Assembly: GCA_035295125.1 (NCBI GenBank)
Contig: DATGJP010000067.1
Span: 283,544 to 347,543, forward strand
Direction of reading: 5' to 3'
Origin: JAICMB01 sp035295125
GTDB lineage: Bacteria; Acidobacteriota; Terriglobia; Bryobacterales; Bryobacteraceae
DNA length: 64,000 nt
In this document: positions 1-7,560 of the stretch, piece by piece
Layout: each line of letters starts with the position of its first letter
How positions within the stretch are numbered: the first letter of the stretch is position 1
The notes under the pieces: generated by a model
What the model saw: the letters and a program-made list of their open reading frames with translations, nothing else
Database searches by the model: none
Told to the model about the DNA's origin: nothing
Position numbers and translations under genes: made by a program

Positions 1-466
1 TGACGTTCCTCCGGACCGCTACCCCAGAAGCGGTCAAAGTCACGCTATTGAAATGCAGGAGTTTCATGAACCAGGTTGGAGCTTGGATGGTTTCGCTAAC
101 AGTGATCTGGACTTCGCCGAGAGGAATAGTGGCGTCTTGTGTGTGGGTGGCAATCGTCACGGTTGGGTCAGGCACGCTGGAGACGGACATCCAACCAGTA
201 GGAAAATTGGCGTGCATCACGCTGGTCGCGAACGTAGTAGTGGGACCGTTTTGTTGGGTTACGCTTTGGTTGAGGTTGAGGCTGCGCGCTGCTGCCAATG
301 ACGCACCATCCACGGCCGCCTGGAGCTTTCCTTTAATCGTGTAGACAATACCCGCGTCGATGGCCAGGCCCACCACTGGAATAATGACGAAGAGCATCAT
401 CAGGGAGTAAAGCAGGGTCACCACTCCTCGCTGACTTCGCCGCCGACTGCCGACACGTCTGATCAT
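1..466 (-). CDS. TadG-like pilus assembly protein (partial, 3' end beyond window)
   Basis: The gene runs right to left and leaves the window at base 1, so about the first 155 codons are visible. A short basic N-terminus (MIRRVGSRRRSQRG) is followed by a hydrophobic anchor (LLYSLMMLFVIIP) and the stretch VVGLAIDAGIVY, then KLQAAVDGASLAAAR. This order is the TadG/TadE-G-like N-terminus of Flp (Tad) pilus systems, which is inserted in the inner membrane with the rest outside. It is the third gene of an operon with the two TadE-like genes upstream. The ATG at 466 is used; an in-frame GTG at 475 is also possible. The C-terminal von Willebrand-type domain expected of full TadG cannot be assessed. 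Confidence 0.8.
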   Translation of the reverse strand, partial: MIRRVGSRRRSQRGVVTLLYSLMMLFVIIPVVGLAIDAGIVYTIKGKLQAAVDGASLAAARSLNLNQSVTQQNGPTTTFATSVMHANFPTGWMSVSSVPDPTVTIATHTQDATIPLGEVQITVSETIQAPTWFMKLLHFNSVTLTASGVAVRRNV

Positions 467-481
467 CGAGCTCACGCCTTT

Positions 482-1123
482 CTAAAAGAAAGCCACCGAA
501 TAGACGCCTGGGCTGGATTGAAAGCCAAGCATCGACAGGTCCAGCATCTGGAAGTAGGTCTCCGATATATAAATAAACTGGCCGGGATACAACACCATAT
601 TGTTCTGGAAATTGTTGATGGTCGCAGCGGTGCCATTCGTGTAATCGGAGTAGTTGGTCACGTTGTTCTCGCTGTCGTAAGTCGGCGTTCCAGTGGTTGT
701 GAAGTGCGTTCCCGGTAAGGAGGTGTTGCCGAAGATGGTGCGTTGCGCCAGCCGATACTGACCGGTTGTGCACGTGGAATAATTGGGGCTCGTCGGCTGA
801 CCACAACTGCTGGACGGGTCGGGAATGAAAGTCACTTTCGACAGGATCACGAGACCGTTTCCCGAATTGCTCGTCTGGAGATTGAGTCCCGAGCCGATCC
901 GGGCCAGTTCGGCTTGGTTCCCGGACAGCGAGAAGTCAACTCCACGAACGTACATTGAGTCGGCGTCACGGCAGACCTGGCCTGCTTGCACAGCACGGCC
1001 TAATTCGTTCCCGATCACTACCACGCCCATCAACATCAAGAGCGTGGGCCAGACGAAGAGAGCGAACTCCAGAATACTGGTGCCTCTTTGATTCTTGCGC
1101 GTTGCCTTGTTAGGACGATGCAT
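482..1123 (-). CDS. TadE-like pilus assembly protein
   Basis: A 213-residue protein with a basic N-terminus, the TadE signature RGTSILEFALF around residues 13-23 and one transmembrane segment (about 17-40) that continues into ELGRAVQAGQVCRDADS. TadE-like proteins are pseudopilin-like membrane components of Tad secretion/pilus machines. The rest of the protein is Ser/Thr/Asn rich and presumably periplasmic. It lies 6 bp downstream of another TadE-like gene and 7-16 bp upstream of the TadG-like start, so the three are almost certainly co-transcribed. The other tad genes (CpaB, RcpA, TadA-C) are not in this window. Confidence 0.82.
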   Translation of the reverse strand: MHRPNKATRKNQRGTSILEFALFVWPTLLMLMGVVVIGNELGRAVQAGQVCRDADSMYVRGVDFSLSGNQAELARIGSGLNLQTSNSGNGLVILSKVTFIPDPSSSCGQPTSPNYSTCTTGQYRLAQRTIFGNTSLPGTHFTTTGTPTYDSENNVTNYSDYTNGTAATINNFQNNMVLYPGQFIYISETYFQMLDLSMLGFQSSPGVYSVAFF

Positions 1124-1129
1124 AAGTTC

Positions 1130-1663
1130 CTACGGTGCGGGACGGGTGGAGCCTACGGGCAGCGTTTCCAGCCGATCCGCGGACGAGGCGAGGATCGGCA
1201 ACGACCCCTGTGTGACACTGAACGTCTGGCCTGAGTAACCCCACACGATCGGAGCGATCCAGCTGTGGGTATAACCCGAGATTGATACTTGAATAATGTT
1301 GCCGTCGTTGTTTGCAACGATGCCGCTTCCGCCGGCGGTGACGTCGGTGAACGGTGATGAGGATAAGTAATAGTTCACATGTATGTTGGAGGTATCGGCG
1401 AGGAATCCCATTGAGTTCGCCTGGACCACGGCCTTTATTGCGGCGGACTGACTCGTATAGCTGGTGCCGTTATAAGTGGTCTGGTAAGTGATTCCGTAGC
1501 GGCAACCTTCCCGCACCGCGGAGACGAAGGTGCTCTTCTTAAAGATGGGCATAGACACTTCGATAATTGCCAGGAGTAACGCAAACAACGGTGTGAGTAC
1601 TAAGGCAAGTTCGACAAGCGTGTTGCCACACCGGCTCTTGTTTCGGGCCGCTCGATACCTCAA
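1130..1663 (-). CDS. TadE-like pilus assembly protein
   Basis: A 177-residue protein with the TadE pattern GNTLVELALVLTPLFALLL (residues about 13-31) followed by a periplasmic portion beginning KKSTFVSAVREGCRYG. It is the first visible gene of the Tad operon on this strand. The start is TTG at 1663, chosen because a strong GGAGGGGA ribosome-binding site lies about 5-8 bp upstream and no ATG fits better. A TATAAG element sits a little further upstream and could be a -10 box, but no convincing -35 was seen. It is a paralogue-like partner of the next gene; the two N-termini are alike, the C-termini are not. Confidence 0.82.
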   Translation of the reverse strand: MRYRAARNKSRCGNTLVELALVLTPLFALLLAIIEVSMPIFKKSTFVSAVREGCRYGITYQTTYNGTSYTSQSAAIKAVVQANSMGFLADTSNIHVNYYLSSSPFTDVTAGGSGIVANNDGNIIQVSISGYTHSWIAPIVWGYSGQTFSVTQGSLPILASSADRLETLPVGSTRPAP

Positions 1664-1904
1664 AGGTCCCCTCCAACACTTATACTAGGATCGAAGCAAG
1701 CCACGTCCTATCGGCTAAGAGCCTTAGAGACAGCAAATTTCTCCCCTGGTTGAGTATCGGCTGATCTTTGGATTTTCTTCATTGCGTCGGCTCCATCGAT
1801 AGCGTCCAGTCCGCTCCTGCTCGACGTTCCTGGAACCCCCCTGCCTGCATTCGCTACCATAGCTTCCGATACGCTCCGAATCTCAAAATAAGACTGCTTG
1901 CGCG

Positions 1905-2696
1905 GTGCGGGTTCGCCTGATCCACTGGAACAGCGCGGAGGCGGAGGCTTGTGTCGTCACCTTGCGGAAGGCCGGATTCGAGGTGGATTACGCCGAGAAA
2001 TTCGATTCCGCCGTCTTCCGCGCCGTCAAGCAAAGCCCGCCGGACGCCTTCGTCATAGACTTATCGCGGCTGCCTTCTCACGGGCGAGAAATCGCGACCG
2101 CGCTGCGCGGCGCCCGTCCGACGCGGCGCACGCCGATCCTCTTTGTGGATGGGGAGCCGGAGAAGGTCGAAAAAGTACGAACGCAACTGCCCGATGCAAT
2201 TTACACCGATACGAAGCATCTTCGGTCCGCGGTTCGGGACGCGCTCGCTCGAACGGGAGAAGCGCCCCTCGTCCCGGTTCAGATGATGGACCGTTACAAG
2301 GAGCGCACGCCTGCCCAGAAGCTGGGTATTAAGGAAAACTCCACAGTCGCACTGATCGAGCCGCCTGTCGATTACGGCCGGGTAATCGGAAGCCTGCCCA
2401 GTGGCGCGGAATTGCGTGAAGATTCACCGCAAGCAGGCGATGTGACCCTTTGGTTTTTGCACGACCCGGAGTCGCTCGAGCCCGAGCTTCGCCGGATCCG
2501 CGCGATGGCCTCGATGACGAAGCTCTGGCTGTTATGGCAAAAGCAGCGGGCGGGCAGGAAAGCGGGGCTCACTCAGTTTCAAGTGCGCGAATGCTGCAAC
2601 GCCGTCGGGCTGGTTGATTACAAGATCTGTTCTGTTAACGATACATGGAGTGCAATGGCGTTTGCGCCCCGAAAAGCTCACGCACGCGGTAAGTAG
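1905..2696 (+). CDS. Degenerate receiver domain fused to DUF3052 domain
   Basis: The N-terminal ~120 residues have the alternating fold and spacing of a response-regulator receiver: a central Asp at 52 (FVIDLS) and RTPILFVDG, but the acidic pair expected near residues 7-10 is replaced (LIHWNSAEAE). Phosphorylation is therefore doubtful. Residues about 134-260 match the DUF3052 pattern: AQKLGIKENSTVAL, a LWFLHDPESLE strand, LWLLWQKQR, LVDYKICSVNDTWSAMAF. DUF3052 normally occurs as a small stand-alone protein of unknown role. The GTG at 1905 is the only usable start after an in-frame TAG at 1860; no Shine-Dalgarno is visible, so the message may be leaderless. The 3' end overlaps the convergent aquaporin gene by 19 bp. 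Confidence 0.7.
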   Translation: MRVRLIHWNSAEAEACVVTLRKAGFEVDYAEKFDSAVFRAVKQSPPDAFVIDLSRLPSHGREIATALRGARPTRRTPILFVDGEPEKVEKVRTQLPDAIYTDTKHLRSAVRDALARTGEAPLVPVQMMDRYKERTPAQKLGIKENSTVALIEPPVDYGRVIGSLPSGAELREDSPQAGDVTLWFLHDPESLEPELRRIRAMASMTKLWLLWQKQRAGRKAGLTQFQVRECCNAVGLVDYKICSVNDTWSAMAFAPRKAHARGK

Positions 2697-3445
2697 CGCC
2701 GTATAGCGGCGTCGTAAACGAAAGCTCCGATTACGCCGCCGATCAGCGGCCCGGCGATCGGCACCCAGAAGACTGCGCTGCCGTCGGTGAGCCCGTTGTT
2801 TTTAAAGCCGGCCACCACTGTGAACAGCCGCGGACCGAAGTCGCGGGCGGGGTTAATGGCATAACCGTGCATGCCGCCGAACGCCATTCCGATCACCACC
2901 ACCACCAGTCCGATCATCAGTGGTCCGAGATTTGCCGGAGGCTGGTTGCGCTCATCAGTGATCGCAAAAATCATCAGTAACAGTAGTGCTGTGCCGATGA
3001 TTTGGTCGAGCAGGCCAGCCGAAAGGAGTGTAGGAAACGCCGGGAAGGTGGTGAAGACGCCCGCGGTATGGTCCAGCCCTGGATCGGCCTTCAGAAATGC
3101 CGGATGGTAATTCCAGAAAACGATGGCCGCCGCGACGAACGCTCCGGCAATCTGGGCCACGCTATAGGGAATGACTTTCGACCAGGGGAATCCCCGAAAC
3201 ATTGCGAGCGGCAGGGTGACTGCGGGATTCAGGTGTGCCCCGCTGGTCTTGCCCGCAATGTAAACGCCCATCGTAACGGCAAGTCCCCAGGCGAAGGTGA
3301 TATTGGTGTAGCCACCGTTCACAATTTCGCCCGGCAGTCCGCTGCCGAACAGTTTCACCATGGCGACCACGCCGTCGCCAAAAAGAATGAGGACCATCGT
3401 CCCGAGAAATTCAGCCAACAGCTCCGCGCCCAGGCTCTTTTTCAT
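2678..3445 (-). CDS. Aquaporin / glycerol facilitator (MIP family)
   Basis: A channel protein of about 255 residues. Both half-helix motifs are present: HLNPAVT at about residue 73 and INPARD at about 198. The Asp after the second NPA is the hallmark of glycerol-conducting (GlpF-type) rather than strict water channels. Six hydrophobic segments are visible. Expected role: passive inner-membrane passage of glycerol or other small polyols and water. The start MKKSLGAELLAEF at 3445 is preferred over the ATG at 3469, because MIP proteins begin just before helix 1. No glycerol kinase or dehydrogenase lies nearby, so the physiological substrate is not indicated by context. Confidence 0.9.
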   Translation of the reverse strand: MKKSLGAELLAEFLGTMVLILFGDGVVAMVKLFGSGLPGEIVNGGYTNITFAWGLAVTMGVYIAGKTSGAHLNPAVTLPLAMFRGFPWSKVIPYSVAQIAGAFVAAAIVFWNYHPAFLKADPGLDHTAGVFTTFPAFPTLLSAGLLDQIIGTALLLLMIFAITDERNQPPANLGPLMIGLVVVVIGMAFGGMHGYAINPARDFGPRLFTVVAGFKNNGLTDGSAVFWVPIAGPLIGGVIGAFVYDAAIRRYLPRA

Positions 3446-3503
3446 GGATGGAAGGCAGGATTGTACCACAGCCCCACGCAGGACCGTAACGGAGCCTTCA
3501 GGC

Positions 3504-3552
3504 TGCCCATATGCCGGCTGAAGCCGGCGGTCCTAGGATTGCCATGGCGAAG
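3504..3552 (+). repeat. Imperfect direct repeat, copy 1
   Basis: Contains GCCGGCTGAAGCCGGCGG followed by a CCTAGGATTGCCATGGCGAAG tail. It aligns over about 45 bases with 3661-3710, with scattered substitutions. The core GCCGGCTGAAGCCGGC can fold into a small hairpin. Confidence 0.6.
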
Positions 3553-3567
3553 CCCCGGCGGCTGACT

Positions 3568-3612
3568 GTGATGCAGAATGCCATTCTGCCGCCGGTTGCC
3601 AACCGGCGCTGG
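3568..3612 (+). repeat. Twin-hairpin repeat, copy 1
   Basis: Two adjacent inverted repeats: GCAGAATGCCATTCTGC, then GCCGGTTGCCAACCGGC, framed by GTGAT on the left and CTGG on the right. The same architecture with different stem bases occurs at 63929-63974. Confidence 0.6.
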
Positions 3613-3660
3613 CCGGTGCTTTTTTCATGTCCCGAAAACTAAGTGGCATGCGCGTTCAGA

Positions 3661-3710
3661 CTGCCCTATAAGCCGGCTGAAGCCGCGGTTTTAGCATTGC
3701 AGTGGCGCAG
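3661..3710 (+). repeat. Imperfect direct repeat, copy 2
   Basis: Second copy of the 3504-3552 element: AGCCGGCTGAAGCCGCGGTT then TTAGCATTGCAGTGGCGCAG. One stem base is lost relative to copy 1. Confidence 0.55.
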
Positions 3711-3751
3711 TTTCACGACCATGCGCCGAATTTGAAACCCGTAGCAAAAAA

Positions 3752-3787
3752 CACAAAAAAAGCCGGGCGCTGGTCGGGCGCCCGGCT
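3752..3787 (-). terminator. Rho-independent terminator of the MoeA-like gene
   Basis: On the minus strand a perfect 10-bp stem (AGCCGGGCGC / GCGCCCGGCT, 7-base loop, 3761-3787) is followed by TTTTTTTGTG. It lies 55 bp downstream of the stop codon of the leftward gene ending at 3843. Confidence 0.85.
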
Positions 3788-3796
3788 GAGGAGCAC

Positions 3797-3827
3797 CCAC
3801 AAGCGGATCGGAGGTTACCGCTTGTGG
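3797..3827. other. Perfect inverted repeat between stop codon and terminator
   Basis: CCACAAGCGG and CCGCTTGTGG pair over 10 bp around an 11-base loop. It lies between the stop codon at 3843 and the terminator, so it would form a 3' untranslated hairpin that may protect the transcript end. No T-tract of its own. Confidence 0.5.
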
Positions 3828-3842
3828 TAGTGGAGGAGCCTG

Positions 3843-4814
3843 TTACGCGAGAAGCCCGCCGTGCCCAAGGCACGCGACTTCCCAGCCGCTAACTCTGTAC
3901 CGGGCCAGCATCGGGGGCAACACCAGATCCACCACGTTCGGCTTGGCGGACCGGAAACACCCCGGCGCTGAAACCACCGGAATATCGTCTTTATAACCCA
4001 GGAGCAGAAGATTACCCGGCTCGACAGGGGCTAAAAATCTCTCTAAATGGCATCCAATCCGGGCCATTGACCGGCCAATTACATCAGCCGGCCCAGCCGG
4101 CGCGGTAGTGGATGCAATCAAAACTGTAGTCGGCTTGGCGCGCAGAAGATGCTGCAACGAACGCGCGACCACCGCCTCATCCTCAACGCACGCGAGTGCG
4201 AACGATACGCCCGTCCCCAGCCGTTCCAACCGCTGGCGCATCACGCCTTCAAACAACTGGCGAGCGCGTTCTCCGTTCACCGGGTCTGAATACAACACAG
4301 CCACAGTCGGCGTCCGGATCGGCCGAGCCTGTAATATTGGGCCTCGATCTTTAAGAATAGATATTACAGCGTCAAGCTGGTCTTTTGCAACAGCAAAAGG
4401 TGTACTTTTTACGGTCGACACCCTTTGACCTATCGCTGTGTAGGAGAAATTCGGTACTGTCGCGATGGCTACGCTTGCCGTGCAATTGATCTGCTTCAGC
4501 AACTCGTCATCCACCAGGACGCAAGCGGGTTCCGTTGCGATCAGGTTTGCCCGGCCTCCGGCGGCAAGACGAATGTCAACGGATCCGCAGCCCATCTCAC
4601 TGGCCACGGCCATGACCGCATCGTCTTCTCCAACCTCCCCCTCCTCGAGCTGGGCAACCCAGACCTCGTTCATGCCTTCTACTTCAAGGAGTTTGATATC
4701 CTCCTCGCTGATGACATGACCTTTGGCCAAAAGCTTCTTTCCACCGGCGCGAAAAATGGTACAGCTAAGAATGCGTCCGTTGGATTCTTTCACACTAACT
4801 GTCTGAGCCTTCAT
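3843..4814 (-). CDS. Molybdopterin-binding MoeA/MoaB-like domain protein
   Basis: A 323-residue protein. The N-terminal half begins with the MoeA-like linker pattern (GRILSCTIFRAGGKKLLAKGHVI), and residues about 165-310 form a molybdopterin-binding (MoCF) fold: TPTVAVLYSDPV, TTVLIASTTAPAGPADVIGR and IPVVSAPGCFRSAKPNVVDLVLP. Proteins of this kind are MoeA-related but lack the complete MoeA domain set (usual MoeA about 400 residues). A role in molybdenum-cofactor handling, or sensing of it, is inferred. No other moa/moe gene or molybdoenzyme is in the window. It is monocistronic, with a strong terminator downstream. Confidence 0.7.
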   Translation of the reverse strand: MKAQTVSVKESNGRILSCTIFRAGGKKLLAKGHVISEEDIKLLEVEGMNEVWVAQLEEGEVGEDDAVMAVASEMGCGSVDIRLAAGGRANLIATEPACVLVDDELLKQINCTASVAIATVPNFSYTAIGQRVSTVKSTPFAVAKDQLDAVISILKDRGPILQARPIRTPTVAVLYSDPVNGERARQLFEGVMRQRLERLGTGVSFALACVEDEAVVARSLQHLLRAKPTTVLIASTTAPAGPADVIGRSMARIGCHLERFLAPVEPGNLLLLGYKDDIPVVSAPGCFRSAKPNVVDLVLPPMLARYRVSGWEVACLGHGGLLA

Positions 4815-5048
4815 GATGCCTCCCGGCGAAACGGTCCGGATGTAAATCGCATGAGCTTAAAGTTGCTGCCCCGTTAAGGAGAATTTCTTGCTGTTGCCCT
4901 CCCTCGGAGTGCAACTGGCATGCCCATTTCGCCGTGGGTGTGCGCAGCCCTAAGTCCAATGGCATCAACGCGGGACCCCGGAGCGCCCACCGGCACCCTG
5001 GGTGTTATTCCCCAAACGCTGGGCGATTCAACGCCCGGCTCGCCCCAT
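4815..5048. other. Intergenic region upstream of the MoeA-like gene
   Basis: 234 bp holding the promoter side of the leftward MoeA-like gene and the 3' side of the arginine operon. I see no repeat copy, terminator or convincing small gene. A 91-codon open frame on the minus strand has no ribosome-binding site and reads as non-coding. Confidence 0.4.
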
Positions 5049-5570
5049 TTAGCGGCGGACCTGTGGGAGCTGTATAAGAATGCTTTCCAAACCCGCCTCG
5101 GGGCCTGGTACGAAATGCGACCGCAACGGTTTGAGAACCGCGATTTCATCGCAGGCCTGGAACTTGGGACAGCGCAGACAATCCTTCCACGCTTTCAAAG
5201 GGAGTTCGCCGCGATCCACTTCCTTGAAACCGAGTTTTCGGAAAAATCCCGGCACGTAAGTGAACGCAAATATGGCATGCAGGTCGTTTTCGCGAGCTTC
5301 CCCCTCGAGCGCATCCATGAGAACCCGGCCCACACCGCTGGTCTTCAGCGAAGGGTCCACAGCAAGCGACCGCACCTCAGCGGTGGTCGGAGTGTAGAAG
5401 TGCAGAGCGCCGCATCCCACCAGCCGGCCGTCGAGGAACACCACCGTGAAATCGCGAATGTTCTCCGACATTTCAAACTCGGTTCGCGGCAGCATGATTC
5501 CTTGCGCAGCGTAGCCGTTGATCAGGTTCAGCAGCTCATGAATGTCGCCAATCCGCGCTTTGCGCACCAT
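5049..5570 (-). CDS. GNAT acetyltransferase, probable N-acetylglutamate synthase
   Basis: A 173-residue GNAT enzyme starting MVRKARIGDIHELLNLIN. The acetyl-CoA binding signature VRSLAVDPSLKTSGVGRVLMDAL lies at about residues 68-90 (motif SGVGR). The C-terminal part FAFTYVPGFFRKLGFKEVDRGELPLKAW, with CLRCPKFQACDE, is typical of the short ArgA-type synthases that make N-acetylglutamate, step one of arginine synthesis. It is the last gene of argC-argB-this gene, which supports that role. The frame is open further upstream, but those codons lie within a palindromic repeat (5577-5602), so the ATG at 5570 is used. Confidence 0.82.
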   Translation of the reverse strand: MVRKARIGDIHELLNLINGYAAQGIMLPRTEFEMSENIRDFTVVFLDGRLVGCGALHFYTPTTAEVRSLAVDPSLKTSGVGRVLMDALEGEARENDLHAIFAFTYVPGFFRKLGFKEVDRGELPLKAWKDCLRCPKFQACDEIAVLKPLRSHFVPGPEAGLESILIQLPQVRR

Positions 5571-5576
5571 GAGTTT

Positions 5577-5602
5577 GGTGGCGCAGGCGGTTTCGCCTGT
5601 GC
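5577..5602 (+). repeat. Palindromic repeat (GCAGGCG family), between argB and the GNAT gene
   Basis: GGTGGCGCAGGCGGTTTC followed by GCCTGTGC. Sits inside an operon, in the 40-bp gap between two co-directional genes, so a transcript hairpin would fall between cistrons. Confidence 0.9.
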
Positions 5603-5610
5603 ATCCGGCA

Positions 5611-6396
5611 TTAGTTGGCATTCGTACACACTCCAATCCGGGTGCCTTGAGCCGCCCCTGCCAAAACCTGCTGAATAATCTCCTGGTGAGCCCCCGGAGC
5701 GATCACAACCTCCGGCACTCCCCGCCGCAAGGCGTCAGTCGCAGCGTTCAACTTTGCCTGCATACCCCCGTGAGCAGTGCCTTCCGCAATCAGCCGGTCA
5801 CAATCCTCCGGTGTAAGTTCCGGAACCACGCGACCGGTACCATCGCGTACACCATCGACATCAGTGAGGAACAGAAGCGTCTCGGCGCCGAAGCTTGCAG
5901 CGCACGTCACCGCCATCTGGTCGGCATTCACGTTGTAAATCCGCCCCGCGCGGTCCCCCGCAACGCACGCCACCACTGGCAGATAGCCATTAGCGGTCAG
6001 AACCTCCAACAGCCTTGCGTCAGATCGCACAGTCCGCCCCACAGACCCAAGCTCGGGACTCATCTGTTCGGCCTCCGCGAGCATCGCGTCTATTCCCGTA
6101 AGGCCTACAGCCGCAGCCCCAGCGGCAATAAACGCAGCCACGAGCTCCTGATTCACTGTCCCCGCAAAAACCTTCAGAACTGCGTCCAGCACATCGGGCG
6201 TGGTGACCCGAAGTCCATTGACGAAATGACTCTCGATCCCCCGTTCTGTCAGGAAGCGCGTCATTTGTTTGCCGCCGCCGTGCACCACCACGACTTGATG
6301 ACCAGCTCGCGAGATCTCGTGGATTTCTGCAGCCAGGCGGCTTCGCGACGATTCGCTGTCGAGCAACGTCCCGCCCAGTTTGACGAGAAGCTTCAC
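5611..6396 (-). CDS. argB: Acetylglutamate kinase
   Basis: A 261-residue amino-acid kinase that phosphorylates N-acetylglutamate with ATP (arginine step two). Diagnostic segments are VKLGGTLLD at the N-terminus, VVVVHGGGKQMTRFL, FVNGLRVTT, YNVNADQMA and LFLTDVDGV, with EGTAHGGMQAKLNAA near the end. The start chosen is the GTG at 6396, which overlaps the argC stop codon (GTGA), because MKLLVKLGG is the expected N-terminus. A longer open frame starting at 6489 would overlap argC by 97 bp and is unlikely. Translational coupling to argC is implied by the 4-base overlap. Confidence 0.95.
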   Translation of the reverse strand: MKLLVKLGGTLLDSESSRSRLAAEIHEISRAGHQVVVVHGGGKQMTRFLTERGIESHFVNGLRVTTPDVLDAVLKVFAGTVNQELVAAFIAAGAAAVGLTGIDAMLAEAEQMSPELGSVGRTVRSDARLLEVLTANGYLPVVACVAGDRAGRIYNVNADQMAVTCAASFGAETLLFLTDVDGVRDGTGRVVPELTPEDCDRLIAEGTAHGGMQAKLNAATDALRRGVPEVVIAPGAHQEIIQQVLAGAAQGTRIGVCTNAN

Positions 6397-7403
6397 AACA
6401 GGCCCTCGGTCTCCGGAAATCCGAGCGCTAGGTTCATGTTCTGCACTGCCTGCCCGGCAGCGCCTTTCCCGAGATTGTCGATCGTGCAAACCACCACCGC
6501 GCGTCCCGTCGCGCCGTCCAGACGTACGCCGATATCGCAGTAATTCGTACGTTGCACGCCGCTGAGGTCAGGCGCCTCGCCGGCCTTGTAAAGCCGCACG
6601 AAAGGCTCGCCGTGATAGCGCTGAAGATAGATATCGATCAGTTCTTGAGCTTCATGGGGTCCCTTCGCCCGGAAGTAGATGGTCTCGAGAATCCCCCGAT
6701 GCAGCGGGAGAAGCTGCGCCGTGAAGCTGAACTCCGCCTCGTTCAAGCCGGATATCATCAGCACCTCCGGCACGTGCCGGTGGTTGAGGATGGAATAAGC
6801 TGAAAAATTCTCCGTGACCTCGCCAAAGCTGGTCTTGAGCGTTGGTTTGCGGCCGGCGCCGCTGACCCCCGACTTGGCATCGCAAACGATACCAGCCTCC
6901 CGGTCAACCACCCCGGCATCCACGAGCGGTTTGATCGCGAGATTCGCCGCTGTCGGATAACAGCCCGGATTCGCAATCAGGCGAGCCCCGTGCAGCCGCG
7001 CACGGCAGTGCTCGGGCAGGCCATAAACAGCTTCCTGAAGCAGTGCGGGCGCGGTATGATCCTCGCGATACCAGTGCTTGTAGCTTTGCGCTTCCCGCAG
7101 CCGAAAAGCGCCGCTGAGATCGATCACACGCGCGCCCGCCGCCAGCATTTGGGGCGCGAGTTCCATCGAAACCTCGGGTGGAGTCGCGAGAAAAACCAAC
7201 GCCAGCAGGGCGTCATGAACCGCCTCCCCGGTACACAGGACACGCTCTCGTTGTTTCGCGTTCAGGGGCTCAGGACGATGCTCCGTGTCATGCCTGTGTT
7301 CCATTAAAACCGGTTGGACAGACGGGTGGCGGTCCAGAATGCGGATCAACTCCGCGCCGCTGTAGCCGCGAAACCCAACGATTCCAATGCGTTGCTTCTT
7401 CAT
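6393..7403 (-). CDS. argC: N-acetyl-gamma-glutamyl-phosphate reductase
   Basis: A 336-residue NADP-dependent reductase (arginine step three). The N-terminal Rossmann motif is IGIVGFRGYSGAELIRIL. The active-site segment is IANPGCYPTAANLAI, whose Cys carries the acyl enzyme intermediate, followed by GVSGAGRKP and HRHVPE. It is the first gene of a leftward operon argC-argB-acetyltransferase. The upstream region has TATAAT at 7436-7431 and tandem ARG-box-like sequences covering the start codon. No argJ, argD, argF, argG or argH is nearby. Confidence 0.95.
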   Translation of the reverse strand: MKKQRIGIVGFRGYSGAELIRILDRHPSVQPVLMEHRHDTEHRPEPLNAKQRERVLCTGEAVHDALLALVFLATPPEVSMELAPQMLAAGARVIDLSGAFRLREAQSYKHWYREDHTAPALLQEAVYGLPEHCRARLHGARLIANPGCYPTAANLAIKPLVDAGVVDREAGIVCDAKSGVSGAGRKPTLKTSFGEVTENFSAYSILNHRHVPEVLMISGLNEAEFSFTAQLLPLHRGILETIYFRAKGPHEAQELIDIYLQRYHGEPFVRLYKAGEAPDLSGVQRTNYCDIGVRLDGATGRAVVVCTIDNLGKGAAGQAVQNMNLALGFPETEGLL

Positions 7404-7404
7404 T

Positions 7405-7438
7405 GATTAAACATTCAGATGTATGAATAATTATAACT
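7405..7438 (-). promoter_or_regulatory. Candidate tandem ArgR operator and -10 box at the argC start
   Basis: Two boxes resembling the ArgR consensus TGAAT-WWWW-ATTCA lie side by side: TGATTAAACATTCA (7405-7418, 12 of 14 matching) and TGAATAATTATAAC (7425-7438, a good left half only). They are 6 bp apart, where Escherichia coli tandem boxes have 3 bp between 18-bp sites. An exact TATAAT for leftward transcription overlaps the second box (7436-7431); the -35 is weak. The box positions would let a repressor block argC transcription. This is read from sequence; an ArgR gene is not in the window. Confidence 0.45.
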
Positions 7439-7560
7439 CAATACACTCGTTCACGCACCACGCCCTTTTTCCTTCCCCCTTGCTTGCCATAACTTACGAC
7501 GGGTGAGGAGGTTTGCCCGCGGAAGCGCCGTTCTAGAATTGTGCTCGAAAGGAGAACTCG

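Larger units (their letters stand above)
3446..3842. other. Gene-free interval, repeat island and terminator
   Basis: About 400 bp without a credible gene. It holds a degenerate 45-bp direct repeat pair (3504-3552 and 3661-3710), a twin-hairpin element (3568-3612), an intrinsic terminator for the leftward gene to the right (3752-3787) and an additional 10-bp stem hairpin (3797-3827). Short open frames here are not supported by codon use or ribosome-binding sites. Confidence 0.7.

Noticed and set aside
4874..5149. 91-codon frame on the minus strand after the GNAT gene.
   Set aside because: Overlaps the 3' end of the acetyltransferase in another frame, has no ribosome-binding site and no recognisable motif.
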